Origin: Candidatus Fermentibacteraceae bacterium
GTDB taxonomy: Bacteria > Fermentibacterota > Fermentibacteria > Fermentibacterales > JCC-6
NCBI GenBank assembly: GCA_016744855.1
Contig: JADGDO010000003.1
Location: forward strand, 1-64,000
Direction: 5' to 3'
Length of the DNA: 64,000 nt
Shown: positions 1-7,843 of the stretch, in pieces
Layout: every line of letters starts with the position of its first letter
How positions within the stretch are numbered: position 1 is the stretch's first letter
Position numbers and translations under genes: made by a program
Notes under the pieces: model-generated
Database searches by the model: none
What the model saw: only the letters and a program-made list of their open reading frames with translations
Told to the model about the DNA's origin: nothing

Positions 1-257
1 AACATGGAGCTTAGGTCTGCTGCAGGAGCATCCGTGGTCTCTTCTACAACTGGAGCAGGCTCTGGATCAGGTTCAGGAGTAGTTCCACCGAACATGGAGC
101 TTAGGTCTGCTGCAGGAGCATCCGTGGTCTCTTCTGGAACTGGAGTAGGCTCTGGTTTCGGTTCAGGAGTTGTTCCACCAAACATGGAGCTTAGGTCAGC
201 TGCAGGAGCATCTACGGTCTCTTCTGGAACTGGAGCAGGCTCTGTAGTACTTCCACC
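1..257. repeat. Tandem 90-bp coding repeats
   Basis: Units begin at 1, 91 and 181 with a nearly identical 30-base block, followed by a more variable Pro/Glu-coding part. The third unit is shortened to about 77 bases. Degenerate copies continue at about 258 and 322. The repeats are in frame within the minus-strand TPR protein and encode a 30-residue unit with the SSMFGG motif. Confidence 0.9.
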
Positions 258-1052
258 GAACAGAGCATTCATATCAGGAGCAGGTGAATCTGCTGCTTCC
301 GAAGGGGAGGGAGTTCCTCCGAACATTGAATTAAGATCTGCGACTTCAGGAAGGGGTTGGCTGGAATTGTCCTTCCCAAAAACATCTGCAAGAGGACTTT
401 CCTGAGAAGAAGTCTCAGGCTGTGTTGAATTGCCGAAAATTGAAGAAAAATCCATAGCAGGTTTCTCTTCTTTCTTTTCTTCCTCATGACTAATTCCGAT
501 TGTGTTCAAAAGATCTTCAACACCTGGTACTTCTTTTTTCTCACCCAATCCAATTGTGTTCAGCAACTCATCAATACCTTCGGAAGAGTCACCTGCAAAG
601 ACATCATCACCACCGGAATCAGCAAAAATCTGCTGCCCCTCCTGGATGGGCGCTTGAGCTTTGGCAGGAGGTTTAGTGGAAAGATTTTCCAACCTGGAAA
701 GAGATACCTTTGCACCGTGATGGTCAGGGTTCATGTCGAGAACTACCCGGAAATTATCTCTGGCAAGTTCATACTCGCAAGTTTCTTCAAGAACTTGTCC
801 AAGTCTGAAATGAGTGTAAATGTTATCAACTTCCAGTGTTGCAAGAGCTTCCAGCTGTGACTTTGCCTCATCCCACAAAGTAAGTTGCATACATGCATCT
901 GCCAGAAGGCTTCTGGCACGGGCTCTCGTTCCGATTAAACTTGTTGCTTTAAGAAGCAGTTCTCTGGCCTGCTCGGCGAGACCGCGAGCAAGATAACCTT
1001 CGGCGTCTCTGCATAAGGCGTTGTAAGTTTCGCTGGTAAAAGCATCAGCCAT
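1..1052 (-). CDS. TPR protein with tandem SMFGG repeats (C-terminus cut by window edge)
   Basis: The reading frame runs from ATG at 1052-1050 (purine-rich G run just upstream) and is still open at base 1, so the C-terminus lies outside the window. There is no signal peptide, so a cytoplasmic location is likely. Residues 1-120 have the alternating helical pattern of tetratricopeptide repeats (for example YLARGLAEQARELLLKA and FRLGQVLEETCEYELARDNF). Residues about 160-190 carry two copies of a LLNTIG motif. From about residue 200 the chain becomes low-complexity, with repeated S-M/L-F-G-G motifs separated by Pro/Glu/Thr/Ala linkers. The last copies are almost identical 30-residue units. The layout suggests a scaffold with many short linear binding motifs. 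Partners and function are not recognisable. Confidence 0.75.
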   Translation of the reverse strand, partial: MADAFTSETYNALCRDAEGYLARGLAEQARELLLKATSLIGTRARARSLLADACMQLTLWDEAKSQLEALATLEVDNIYTHFRLGQVLEETCEYELARDNFRVVLDMNPDHHGAKVSLSRLENLSTKPPAKAQAPIQEGQQIFADSGGDDVFAGDSSEGIDELLNTIGLGEKKEVPGVEDLLNTIGISHEEEKKEEKPAMDFSSIFGNSTQPETSSQESPLADVFGKDNSSQPLPEVADLNSMFGGTPSPSEAADSPAPDMNALFGGSTTEPAPVPEETVDAPAADLSSMFGGTTPEPKPEPTPVPEETTDAPAADLSSMFGGTTPEPDPEPAPVVEETTDAPAADLSSM

Positions 1053-1185
1053 AGGAAGCCCCCCTGGATTTATGGAAATATGTACATCCGAAACTATGAA
1101 TTCGTTTTCGGTGCTCGGGGGCGTAGTTAGAGCAGAGTACAGGAAGGAGTGGAAGCTCTGCATACGGAGCCCGTCACCTTCCAGC

Positions 1186-1279
<94 letters not shown>

Positions 1280-1350
1280 ACTCAGAACCGGGTTCAATTT
1301 ATAGGAATATACCCTTGAATTGTCAATAAGGATCAAGGTAAAAAAACCGT

Positions 1351-1379
1351 TTTACGGGAACCGTGCAATTCTGTATATT
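1351..1379 (+). promoter_or_regulatory. Possible sigma-70 promoter for the candidate selenoprotein gene
   Basis: A TTTACG box at 1351-1356 and a TATATT box at 1374-1379 are separated by 17 bases, about 40 bases before the start codon. A small dyad CCGT-TTT-ACGG (1347-1357) overlaps the -35 box. Assignment is by consensus only. Confidence 0.35.
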
Positions 1380-1421
1380 AAGCTATGAGCGTTTCACAAA
1401 ACCTAGAGGAGAATGAGAATT

Positions 1422-2408
1422 ATGAGAATGACGGCAATATTGCTAGTACTCGCACTTGCTTCAGGTGCAGTTGCAGCGGATAGAACAGTTCTATTCGGCG
1501 AATTTACTTCAACGGGTTGACCATCCTGCCCCGGCATCGCAGGTGCGGTGTACTCGATGATGGATACCTATATCGACAATGGCGAACTGGCTCCATTAAT
1601 TCTTTTTTATAATGGCCCTGCTAACTGGAATTTCATCAATCTGATCAGTAGCTTCTATGGTACAGGTTACACACCTTCCCTTTTCTCAGATGGAAATTTT
1701 GCACAAGCTGGATGGAATCAGACAGCTTGCATAAATGCAATAAATTCCAGCCTTGCTGAGCCTTCATATCTCAGTATCGACGCATCAACTGCAGGAGATG
1801 CAACATCCGGAACTGTTTTCTATAACATTACCGCAGAACAGGATCTCGCTTCAGTTGGAATGGTTAGATTGATTTCCGTTCTTGTGGAATCAGATGTTGA
1901 GGGTGGCGCTGGCTGGGGCGGATACAGCAGTCAGACAATGAGATGGCTTCCCAGAATGTCCCCAGTAGGAGTTACCGGTGTACAGCTTGAATTTGAGGGT
2001 CCCTATCCTCAGACCATTTCTCTTCAGGGTGAGTACACAATTGACTCAGACTGGGATTATGATAACATGGGTCTGGTTACTTTTGTTATTGACTACTCCG
2101 ATAAGTCTGTCTTCAATGCATCTTACTACCAGAGTCTTAGTGACATTCTTGGTATTGAGGGCTCTGAACTCGACCTTAACCTCTCTGTCGGACCAAATCC
2201 TTCAACTGGAAATTTCAGCGTTAATGCTGTTCTTCCGGGCAATTCCACCGGTACTGTTGAAGTATTCAACATTGCAGGACGAATGGTTGCCTCCGGTTCC
2301 GTTAACGAGATGCAGAGTGTAAGTGTTGATGAATCTGGTCTTTATCTGGTCAGACTTTCAACATCAGACGGTATGAGTACAACCGAATCTGTAGCAGTTA
2401 TCAGATAA
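1422..2408 (+). CDS. Candidate selenoprotein: secreted thioredoxin-fold protein with UxxC and a C-terminal sorting module
   Basis: Translation starts at ATG 1422 (GAGGAG ribosome site about 10 bases upstream) with a signal peptide of about 19 residues. It continues in one frame to TAA at 2406-2408 except for a single TGA at 1518-1520. That codon falls in GEFTSTG-TGA-PSC, at the position of the first Cys of CGPC in the adjacent homologue (EDFTNSGCGPC). Reading TGA as selenocysteine gives Sec33-Pro-Ser-Cys36 and a 328-residue protein. A TP motif at Pro85 matches the cis-proline loop (VP) of the neighbour. The C-terminus has a GPNPSTGNF type IX/FlgD-like module, so export and surface attachment are likely. 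A redox role is inferred. The alternative is a nonsense mutation, but the rest of the frame is intact and the stop sits exactly on the catalytic position. No selA, selB, selC or selD lies in the window. Confidence 0.7.
1521..1550 (+). promoter_or_regulatory. Candidate bacterial SECIS stem-loop after the in-frame TGA
   Basis: Just downstream of TGA 1518-1520 the RNA can form CCTGC (1525-1529) paired with GCAGG (1539-1543), with GG in its nine-base loop. Alternatively, GCAT (1534-1537) can pair with GTGC (1543-1546) around the loop CGCAG. The second loop lies about 18 bases after the TGA, in the range usual for bacterial SECIS elements, and has a G near its 5' side. Folding was done by eye only. 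Confidence 0.45.
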
Positions 2409-2423
2409 CTGAAGTTGTTTATG

Positions 2424-2451
2424 CGGGGGCGGGAAACCGCTCCCGTTTTTT
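2424..2451 (+). terminator. Rho-independent terminator
   Basis: A nine-base-pair GC-rich stem with one G-T pair is closed by a GAAA tetraloop and followed by six T. It ends the candidate selenoprotein transcript. An identical hairpin ends the next gene. Confidence 0.9.
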
Positions 2452-2535
2452 ATTAGGTCATATCTCATGTCATCTCCCCTACTGTAACTTCTTCTCCAGC
2501 AGCGAGTCAGCAAAATTTCTGAGACAAAGAATAGT

Positions 2536-2564
2536 TTGCTAATTTCGCGAAACTGCCGTATTAT
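2536..2564 (+). promoter_or_regulatory. Possible promoter with a palindromic spacer
   Basis: TTGCTA at 2536-2541 and TATTAT at 2559-2564 are spaced by 17 bases, 42 bases before the next start codon. The spacer holds the perfect palindrome TTTCGCGAAA (2543-2552), a plausible operator. No regulator is known. Confidence 0.4.
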
Positions 2565-2605
2565 AGATACTGAATATGCAGGGAAACATATTGAGAGGTG
2601 ACGAA

Positions 2606-3622
2606 ATGAAGAAAAGTTTAGTTTTGATATTGGTACTTGTTCTTGCAACAGTATCGATGGCCGCCCAGAGAGTTGTTCTCTTTGAAGATTTCACCAACAG
2701 TGGCTGCGGTCCCTGTTGGAATATTGAACCCCAGATCAATGCTTTCATCAGCGCAAACCTTGCCTCAGGAAATCTTTGTGTTGTAAGACCCCATGTAGAC
2801 TGGCCAGCTGCCAACGATCCAATCTATCTTGCGAACCCAACTGAACAGAATGTACGAAAAGCTCAGTATGGAATATCAAGTGTACCTTACCTGAAAATGG
2901 ATGGAATCGTTAGTGTAAGTTCAACCTCACTTCAGTCATCATTTGACCAGAGGGTTGCTATTCCCGCTATTGTCACAATTGATGTTGCCAGAAATGGTGA
3001 TGCTGCTTCGGGTCTGCTGACTTTCAGAATAATCGCTGAAGAAGACCCCGAATGGACCGTTCCCATGAACCTCTGGCCTATCATTGTTGAAGACAATATT
3101 CCAGGTGTTGGCTATTGGAGCGGCTCCGTTTTTGAGCAGGCTTTCAGGAAGAATGTATTCGGTTACTTTGGAGAAACCCTCACCTTTGAAGGCCCTTTTC
3201 CTGATACCATCTACACCGAAGCAGAGTACACTATAGATGCAGGATGGGATGCCGATGAGCTTCATCTTGCAACTTTCATTCAGTGTGCTTATCAGTACAC
3301 TGAGCATGAAGTTGTGAACTGCAACTGGGCTAAGTTCATGGACATTGAGACGGGTATAGAAGAGGCAGAGTGGAACAATTCTACCGATTTGTTCCTTGAA
3401 ATCGGACCAAATCCCTCAACTGGAAATTTCAGCATCAATGCTCTTGTTCCAGGCAATTCCACCGCGACTGTAGAAGTATTCAACATTGCAGGACGAATTG
3501 TTGCTTCTGGTTCCGTTAACCAAATGCAGAGTGTAAGTGTTGAAGAATCAGGTCTTTACCTGGTCAGACTTTCAACATCAGACGGTATGAGTACAACCGA
3601 ATCTGTAGCAGTTATCAGATAA
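2606..3622 (+). CDS. Secreted thioredoxin-fold protein (CGPC) with C-terminal sorting module
   Basis: The start is ATG 2606, chosen over an upstream in-frame ATG because GAGAGGTG sits just before it and a signal peptide begins there (cleavage after about residue 20, AAQ). Near the mature N-terminus lies a thioredoxin-like active site, Cys34-Gly-Pro-Cys37, in FTNSGCGPCW, and a likely cis-proline VP at residue 94. The C-terminal 75 residues form the same GPNPSTGNF module as in the preceding gene, typical of proteins exported by a type IX-like system and anchored at the surface. A disulfide or thiol-redox role outside the cytoplasm is inferred. The substrate is unknown. It is 338 residues long and is the cysteine homologue of the TGA-containing gene upstream. 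Confidence 0.85.
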   Translation: MKKSLVLILVLVLATVSMAAQRVVLFEDFTNSGCGPCWNIEPQINAFISANLASGNLCVVRPHVDWPAANDPIYLANPTEQNVRKAQYGISSVPYLKMDGIVSVSSTSLQSSFDQRVAIPAIVTIDVARNGDAASGLLTFRIIAEEDPEWTVPMNLWPIIVEDNIPGVGYWSGSVFEQAFRKNVFGYFGETLTFEGPFPDTIYTEAEYTIDAGWDADELHLATFIQCAYQYTEHEVVNCNWAKFMDIETGIEEAEWNNSTDLFLEIGPNPSTGNFSINALVPGNSTATVEVFNIAGRIVASGSVNQMQSVSVEESGLYLVRLSTSDGMSTTESVAVIR

Positions 3623-3637
3623 CTGAAGTTGTTTATG

Positions 3638-3666
3638 CGGGGGCGGGAAACCGCTCCCGTTTTTTT
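3638..3666 (+). terminator. Rho-independent terminator (duplicate)
   Basis: The same nine-base-pair stem and GAAA loop as at 2424-2451, followed by seven T. It lies between convergent genes. Confidence 0.9.
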
Positions 3667-4249
3667 ATGAAATGCTGTCTCTGAAGCGGCTAAGGAATCT
3701 TGAAACGGGAAGCCCCATTACATTGAAATAACAGCCTTCCACCTTTTCTACAAGAACACAGCCCTGTCCCTGGATACCATAAGCTCCTGCTTTGTCCATA
3801 GGCTCTCCGGTAGCAATGTATGCTCTGATTTCTGAATCGGAAAGGTGCCTGAATTTTACTCTTGTAGCTTCTGCAAAAGAGAAAGAAAGACCCTTGTTCT
3901 GCCACATAAGAGCCACACCTCCATAAACGGTGTGCCATCTGCCGGAAAGGCTCTTTAGCATCTCACAAGCCTGTTCAGTGTCCTCCGGCTTACCAAGTAA
4001 AACTCCATCTCTGAAGACCATTGTATCTGCACCAAGTACGGGATGGTCCGGAAACTTGAGCGCAACATCAGCTGCCTTGGCCACTGCCCAGTGAATAACA
4101 ATATCCTCGGGAATACCCTCCATCGAACTTTCATCTACAGATGAGGGGTGAATAAGATGTGGAACCCCTGCGAAATTGAGAATCTCTGTTCTTCTCGGGG
4201 ATTTACTCGCCAGAACAAGTTCAGTATCTACCGGATACCAGAAGCTCAT
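3665..4249 (-). CDS. maf: Maf-family nucleotide pyrophosphatase
   Basis: A Maf/YhdE-type nucleoside triphosphate pyrophosphatase that hydrolyses non-canonical or excess nucleotides (dTTP/UTP or m7GTP depending on subfamily) in the cytoplasm. The N-terminal substrate loop ASKSPRR (about residues 14-20), GADT near residue 93, KPED, and the C-terminal DKAGAYGIQG signature are all present. At 194 residues it has the family length. Its start ATG overlaps the stop of dtd (ATGA), so the two are translationally coupled. The exact nucleotide preference cannot be assigned by eye. Confidence 0.93.
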   Translation of the reverse strand: MSFWYPVDTELVLASKSPRRTEILNFAGVPHLIHPSSVDESSMEGIPEDIVIHWAVAKAADVALKFPDHPVLGADTMVFRDGVLLGKPEDTEQACEMLKSLSGRWHTVYGGVALMWQNKGLSFSFAEATRVKFRHLSDSEIRAYIATGEPMDKAGAYGIQGQGCVLVEKVEGCYFNVMGLPVSRFLSRFRDSIS

Positions 4250-4701
4250 GTATTTACCTCTATCGGTGAGTCTACCATAATCGTGACAGGGCCATCATTA
4301 GTAAGTTCAACATTCATGTGGGCTCCGAAAACCCCTTCGGCAACAGGAATGTCTCTTTCTTTCATTTTCTGGATAAAGAGTCGGTATAGAATGTTGGCTG
4401 TCTCCGGGTCGGCAGCTTTGATAAAGCTTGGTCTCTTGCCCTTCCTGGTATCGGCGTGCAGAGTAAACTGGCTTACCACAAGCATTTGACCTGCAATATC
4501 TTTGGTTGATCTATTCATGTGACCGTTGTCATCAGGAAAGATGCGAAGACCCGATAACTTTTCAACCATCCAATCCAGCTCCACCGGAGTATCCTCTCCT
4601 CTGAAACCGACAAAAACGAGAAGCCCGATTCCGATCTCTCCGGTAACAGAATCCTCAACTGTCACTTTTGCCCTGGAAACACGCTGGACCAAGGCTTTCA
4701 T
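4246..4701 (-). CDS. dtd: D-aminoacyl-tRNA deacylase
   Basis: Dtd cleaves D-amino acids (and glycine) mis-charged on tRNA in the cytoplasm. Family hallmarks are the SQFTL motif (residues 77-81) followed by ADTRKGKRPSF, and the C-terminal NDGPVTI motif (about 135-141) that forms the cross-subunit active site. The length of 151 residues is typical. The gene is coupled to maf downstream by a four-base overlap and to the membrane protein upstream by an ATG/TGA overlap, making a small housekeeping operon. Confidence 0.95.
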   Translation of the reverse strand: MKALVQRVSRAKVTVEDSVTGEIGIGLLVFVGFRGEDTPVELDWMVEKLSGLRIFPDDNGHMNRSTKDIAGQMLVVSQFTLHADTRKGKRPSFIKAADPETANILYRLFIQKMKERDIPVAEGVFGAHMNVELTNDGPVTIMVDSPIEVNT

Positions 4702-5165
4702 CAGATGTCTTCTTTAAAAGCGGATGGAATACCGGGAAACAGTGCAATTACAGTTCCTGCTAGGGAGCCCAGCCCTAAAGCAATACCCAGCCCCTGACTG
4801 ATTCTGCCGTATCTGAGGATGGTTGGGTTCTTCGAGCGCAATGCAACCAGCCGGGCAATACATCCCGCCGTAAGAAGAGCCACGCCGGCCCACCTCAGGT
4901 ACATCAGGCCGGAAAAATTTGTAAGCTCAAGAAGGAGGGCGTCGATAGCACTAACGAGAAAAATAGCGTACAGAGTGATCCTCGATGTATCAGTTTCTCT
5001 TCCGCTTTCAAGGACGGACCAGAGCAGATAAACACAAACCGTTGCGAGAATCGCCTGGAAATCGGGATCTTCCAGAGGAAGAAGAGAGAAGTCAATCAAT
5101 CCAAAATATGACAATGCAGCAATAGCCGCCAGCGGAAGTAAAATTCTTACAATCCGGTTGTTCAA
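4701..5165 (-). CDS. Small polytopic membrane protein of unknown function
   Basis: A 154-residue protein starting at TTG (AGGAGAA about nine bases upstream). Four hydrophobic segments are visible: about 7-24, 38-53, 65-82 or so, and one near the C-terminus (GIALGLGSLAGTVIALF). The segment around LRWAGVALLTAGCIARL with a following GRISQGLGI faintly recalls the core of isoprenylcysteine methyltransferase-like membrane proteins, but not enough for an assignment. It sits between the subtilase gene and dtd and overlaps the dtd start, so it is co-transcribed. No function is claimed. Confidence 0.7.
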   Translation of the reverse strand: MNNRIVRILLPLAAIAALSYFGLIDFSLLPLEDPDFQAILATVCVYLLWSVLESGRETDTSRITLYAIFLVSAIDALLLELTNFSGLMYLRWAGVALLTAGCIARLVALRSKNPTILRYGRISQGLGIALGLGSLAGTVIALFPGIPSAFKEDI

Positions 5166-5167
5166 AA

Positions 5168-7033
5168 TCAGTTCTCCTCTATGCCCCTGATAAGAGCTAA
5201 GTTCAGCAGTTCAATCGAGTCTCCGATTTTGAGCATCCCAATGTACTGACCTGAAGCTACCTGCGTTCCGTCTTCGTTAAGTCCATTCCAGTAAAAAGCC
5301 TGCCCGGGAAGAGGAGCTCTGTAACAGCCCTGTGTCACTGAACTTCGTCTCTCAAAAAAGACTCTCTCATTAGCAAGTGTGAAAATTGAAAGAGAAACAT
5401 CTTCAGTGGAGCTCTCAATATCAAATCCAATATAAAATTGACCTGAAGAGGGATTGGGATAAACTGAAGGTGGCTCAGCTGAGTTTATCGGATCAACATA
5501 GATGATTATCTCAATTCCACTCTCATCAAGAATACCCTCATACGGAAGAGGAGACCCCCATCCTGTGCAAGTTGCGGAGAAACCGCCAAAGCTTCCGGGT
5601 TCAACAGCAAAAAAACCGCTGTCATTAGTAACAGTCTCAACCGGTGGACCGGACTCCATTGTGATTGTTACAGCACACTGGGAAAGTGGTTCGCCTGTAT
5701 CGCTTCTGCGGACCTGACCGATTACAGATCTGTGTTTTACAGCCTTCAGAGCATCTATTATTCCATAGCCGTATGTGTTGTCCGGGTTACTGTATCTGTC
5801 TGCAGTTACCTTCAGAGCTTCATAGATTCTCATCATTCCCCACTCCCGGTGAGCCGAGGCAAGACATGCAGCTGCAGAAGCAACAACCGGGGCGGCAAAA
5901 CTGGTTCCGCCACCTGTAGAGTATCCGGTTCCCCCAAAGGATGCAAAGACAGAATTAGATCCCCTTGCGCAACCATCAGGTTTTATTCTGCCGTCTGCAG
6001 TGGGACCGCGACTGGAAAAGCTTGCGATCTGACCCGATCCATTTACCGCACCAACTGCAAAAACAGAATCACCATCAGCCGGAGCTACAAGGCTGGTTTC
6101 TCCAGGGCCATCATTCCCGGCAGAATTCCATACAACCAAACCTCTTGAGGCAGCAATATCGGCAGCAATAGTCGTTACTGCTGTATTCCCATCCATTTGA
6201 TCGGGCTCGTACCAATTGGTGTAACCCAGTGAGCTGCTTACAAGGTCGGCTCCACCGGCTTCAAGCCACTCGAGACCTGCTACCCAGAAATCTTCCTCCT
6301 GCTCGTATTCATCACTGGTATCCTCAGTTTTTGCGAGAATGAAAGATGCATTAAAAGCTCCACCTATAAAAAAGTCAGGTTGATATCCTGCAATGATTGA
6401 GAGTGTTAATGTACCGTGTTTGGGTTGATCAGCTGGTTCCCCCTCCTGCCATCCAACGATACTGTCATTGCTGACAAAATCCCATTGGTCCAGTACATCA
6501 ACTGACTGGAGCGAAGGGTGTACAAGCTCGAAACCGGAGTCAAGCATTCCAATAACAACTCCTGAACCTGTCCATCCACGCTGTTGAAGCGCAAAAATGT
6601 TAACCTGTTCCAGTTGAGACCTTGATAGTCCGTAGGAGTCTGGTGCCGGTATGTCTTCAGCTGGAGAGAAAGTTGATACACCGACTGGACGCACCTCAAG
6701 AACAAATGGTTTTTCTAGAAGGGAGGCCACTTCGTCTTGTGTAAGCCTTAAACTGACTGCATTAAGATATCTGGAAGATGTTCTTACATGATTCGAACTG
6801 AGGCTTTCGACAGTTCGTACATATTCTGAGAAAGGCTGAAGGTCATAAACATCAGCCTGACCGGCTCCGGAAAGAACTCTTCGTTCAGCAGACGGGCTAC
6901 TCATAATCTGAAGCGAAGCAGCCTCAAGTCGCTGTTCAACATTTGTGCCACGATCAGAAAAGAACACCCAGTAGACTTCTCCTTCAGGCAGGGAGCCCTG
7001 AAGAAAAACTGATATTAATAGATATAAGAGCAT
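5168..7033 (-). CDS. Secreted subtilisin-family (S8) serine protease with C-terminal sorting module
   Basis: The catalytic triad is visible: Asp165 in IGMLDSG, His206 in KHGT, and Ser378 in GGTSFAAP, with the oxyanion Asn307 in SAGN. A short N-terminal hydrophobic stretch (residues 1-14) should act as a signal peptide, followed by an inhibitor-like propeptide region to about residue 125. After the protease domain come a carboxypeptidase-regulatory-like segment (GQVRRSDTGEPLSQCAV, about 430-500) and a C-terminal YPNPSSGQF module like those of type IX-exported proteins. The 621-residue enzyme is therefore likely a surface or secreted protease. The start ATG shares one base with the stop of the upstream lipoprotein gene. 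Confidence 0.92.
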   Translation of the reverse strand: MLLYLLISVFLQGSLPEGEVYWVFFSDRGTNVEQRLEAASLQIMSSPSAERRVLSGAGQADVYDLQPFSEYVRTVESLSSNHVRTSSRYLNAVSLRLTQDEVASLLEKPFVLEVRPVGVSTFSPAEDIPAPDSYGLSRSQLEQVNIFALQQRGWTGSGVVIGMLDSGFELVHPSLQSVDVLDQWDFVSNDSIVGWQEGEPADQPKHGTLTLSIIAGYQPDFFIGGAFNASFILAKTEDTSDEYEQEEDFWVAGLEWLEAGGADLVSSSLGYTNWYEPDQMDGNTAVTTIAADIAASRGLVVWNSAGNDGPGETSLVAPADGDSVFAVGAVNGSGQIASFSSRGPTADGRIKPDGCARGSNSVFASFGGTGYSTGGGTSFAAPVVASAAACLASAHREWGMMRIYEALKVTADRYSNPDNTYGYGIIDALKAVKHRSVIGQVRRSDTGEPLSQCAVTITMESGPPVETVTNDSGFFAVEPGSFGGFSATCTGWGSPLPYEGILDESGIEIIIYVDPINSAEPPSVYPNPSSGQFYIGFDIESSTEDVSLSIFTLANERVFFERRSSVTQGCYRAPLPGQAFYWNGLNEDGTQVASGQYIGMLKIGDSIELLNLALIRGIEEN

Positions 7034-7596
7034 TATGTCTCAGACAGGTCTGTCCAGCGCCAGATCTGATAATCTCCGTCTTCATTAGGCTTGACGAGGA
7101 AAACTGCATCGCCGAGAGCGTGAAAACCGTCTTGTTCTCCTCCGTCATACCAGTAAACCTTAAGATCAAATGATTTTACAAGCTGTATTGTTGCGCCTGT
7201 AACATCCCCATACCAGACAGTTTCTGTAGTACCGTTAAGAGAGAGGTCTACAATCTCAGCTTGAGGACTGCTAAACATACTTCCGGTCATGTCTTCTTCG
7301 ATGTCTCTACCCCATGATTCATCAATCTCACCGTTTCCAGTATAGTCTTCCCAGTCTGTCTCAAGCAAGACAAACTCAAACTCTTCATGGAGACACTCCA
7401 TATACGCATTGATGTTCTTTGTCTGATAGGACAATAAAAAATTATCCATCAGCTTGGCTGGGGTATCTACCGGGGAGTGATAGTCGTCGCCACTTGGATC
7501 TCCGGGGTCAGGATCGGGGCTAAAAAGGCAGGCTGATCCGGCAAGAGTCAGAGACATTATTGTAATTATCAGTGCTTTGCTGTATCGAAAATTCAT
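7033..7596 (-). CDS. Putative secreted protein or lipoprotein with NTF2-like fold
   Basis: A 187-residue protein with an N-terminal signal sequence ending in LAGSAC. The cysteine at about residue 23 may be lipidated, although the -3 residue is not the usual leucine. The mature part (DTPAKLMDNFLLSYQTKNINAYMECLHEEFEF) resembles the helix-then-sheet start of NTF2/SnoaL-like domains, and it ends with a tryptophan-rich strand (YQIWRWTDL). GAGAGGA precedes the ATG. It is coupled to the subtilase gene by a one-base overlap. Function unknown; it may be a partner of the protease. Confidence 0.7.
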   Translation of the reverse strand: MNFRYSKALIITIMSLTLAGSACLFSPDPDPGDPSGDDYHSPVDTPAKLMDNFLLSYQTKNINAYMECLHEEFEFVLLETDWEDYTGNGEIDESWGRDIEEDMTGSMFSSPQAEIVDLSLNGTTETVWYGDVTGATIQLVKSFDLKVYWYDGGEQDGFHALGDAVFLVKPNEDGDYQIWRWTDLSET

Positions 7597-7843
7597 GTAG
7601 TCCTCTCCTCAATTGATATTCTTCTTCCACCACTGCTCATGCAAATATAACCAGTTTCCATTGAAATTGTTCCCCGTAGTGTAAATGCTGCAAATCTCAC
7701 CCGTAGATCCCGCAGGGTAAGGAATTCCTGTTTCGGTGTGATTATTTCATGAAACTGCTTGCTCGTAACTAGTTCTTGTATTTCTGCTAAATCCGCTGCT
7801 GTTGACTTGGGGGTGGTTATTGGCGATTTTTGAGGTAACGAGG

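Noticed and set aside
4..405. Plus-strand ORF with Ser/Gly-rich repeats
   Set aside because: It is the antisense image of the tandem 90-base units in the minus-strand TPR protein, which has a better start, a domain and a ribosome site.
1..405. CRISPR-like array
   Set aside because: The repeats are in-frame coding units of unequal length without constant spacers.
1422..2408. Reading the TGA-interrupted frame as a simple pseudogene
   Set aside because: The only break is at the catalytic Cys position, all downstream codons and the sorting module are intact, and a matching stem-loop follows. Decay would not be expected to hit only this codon, although it cannot be fully excluded.
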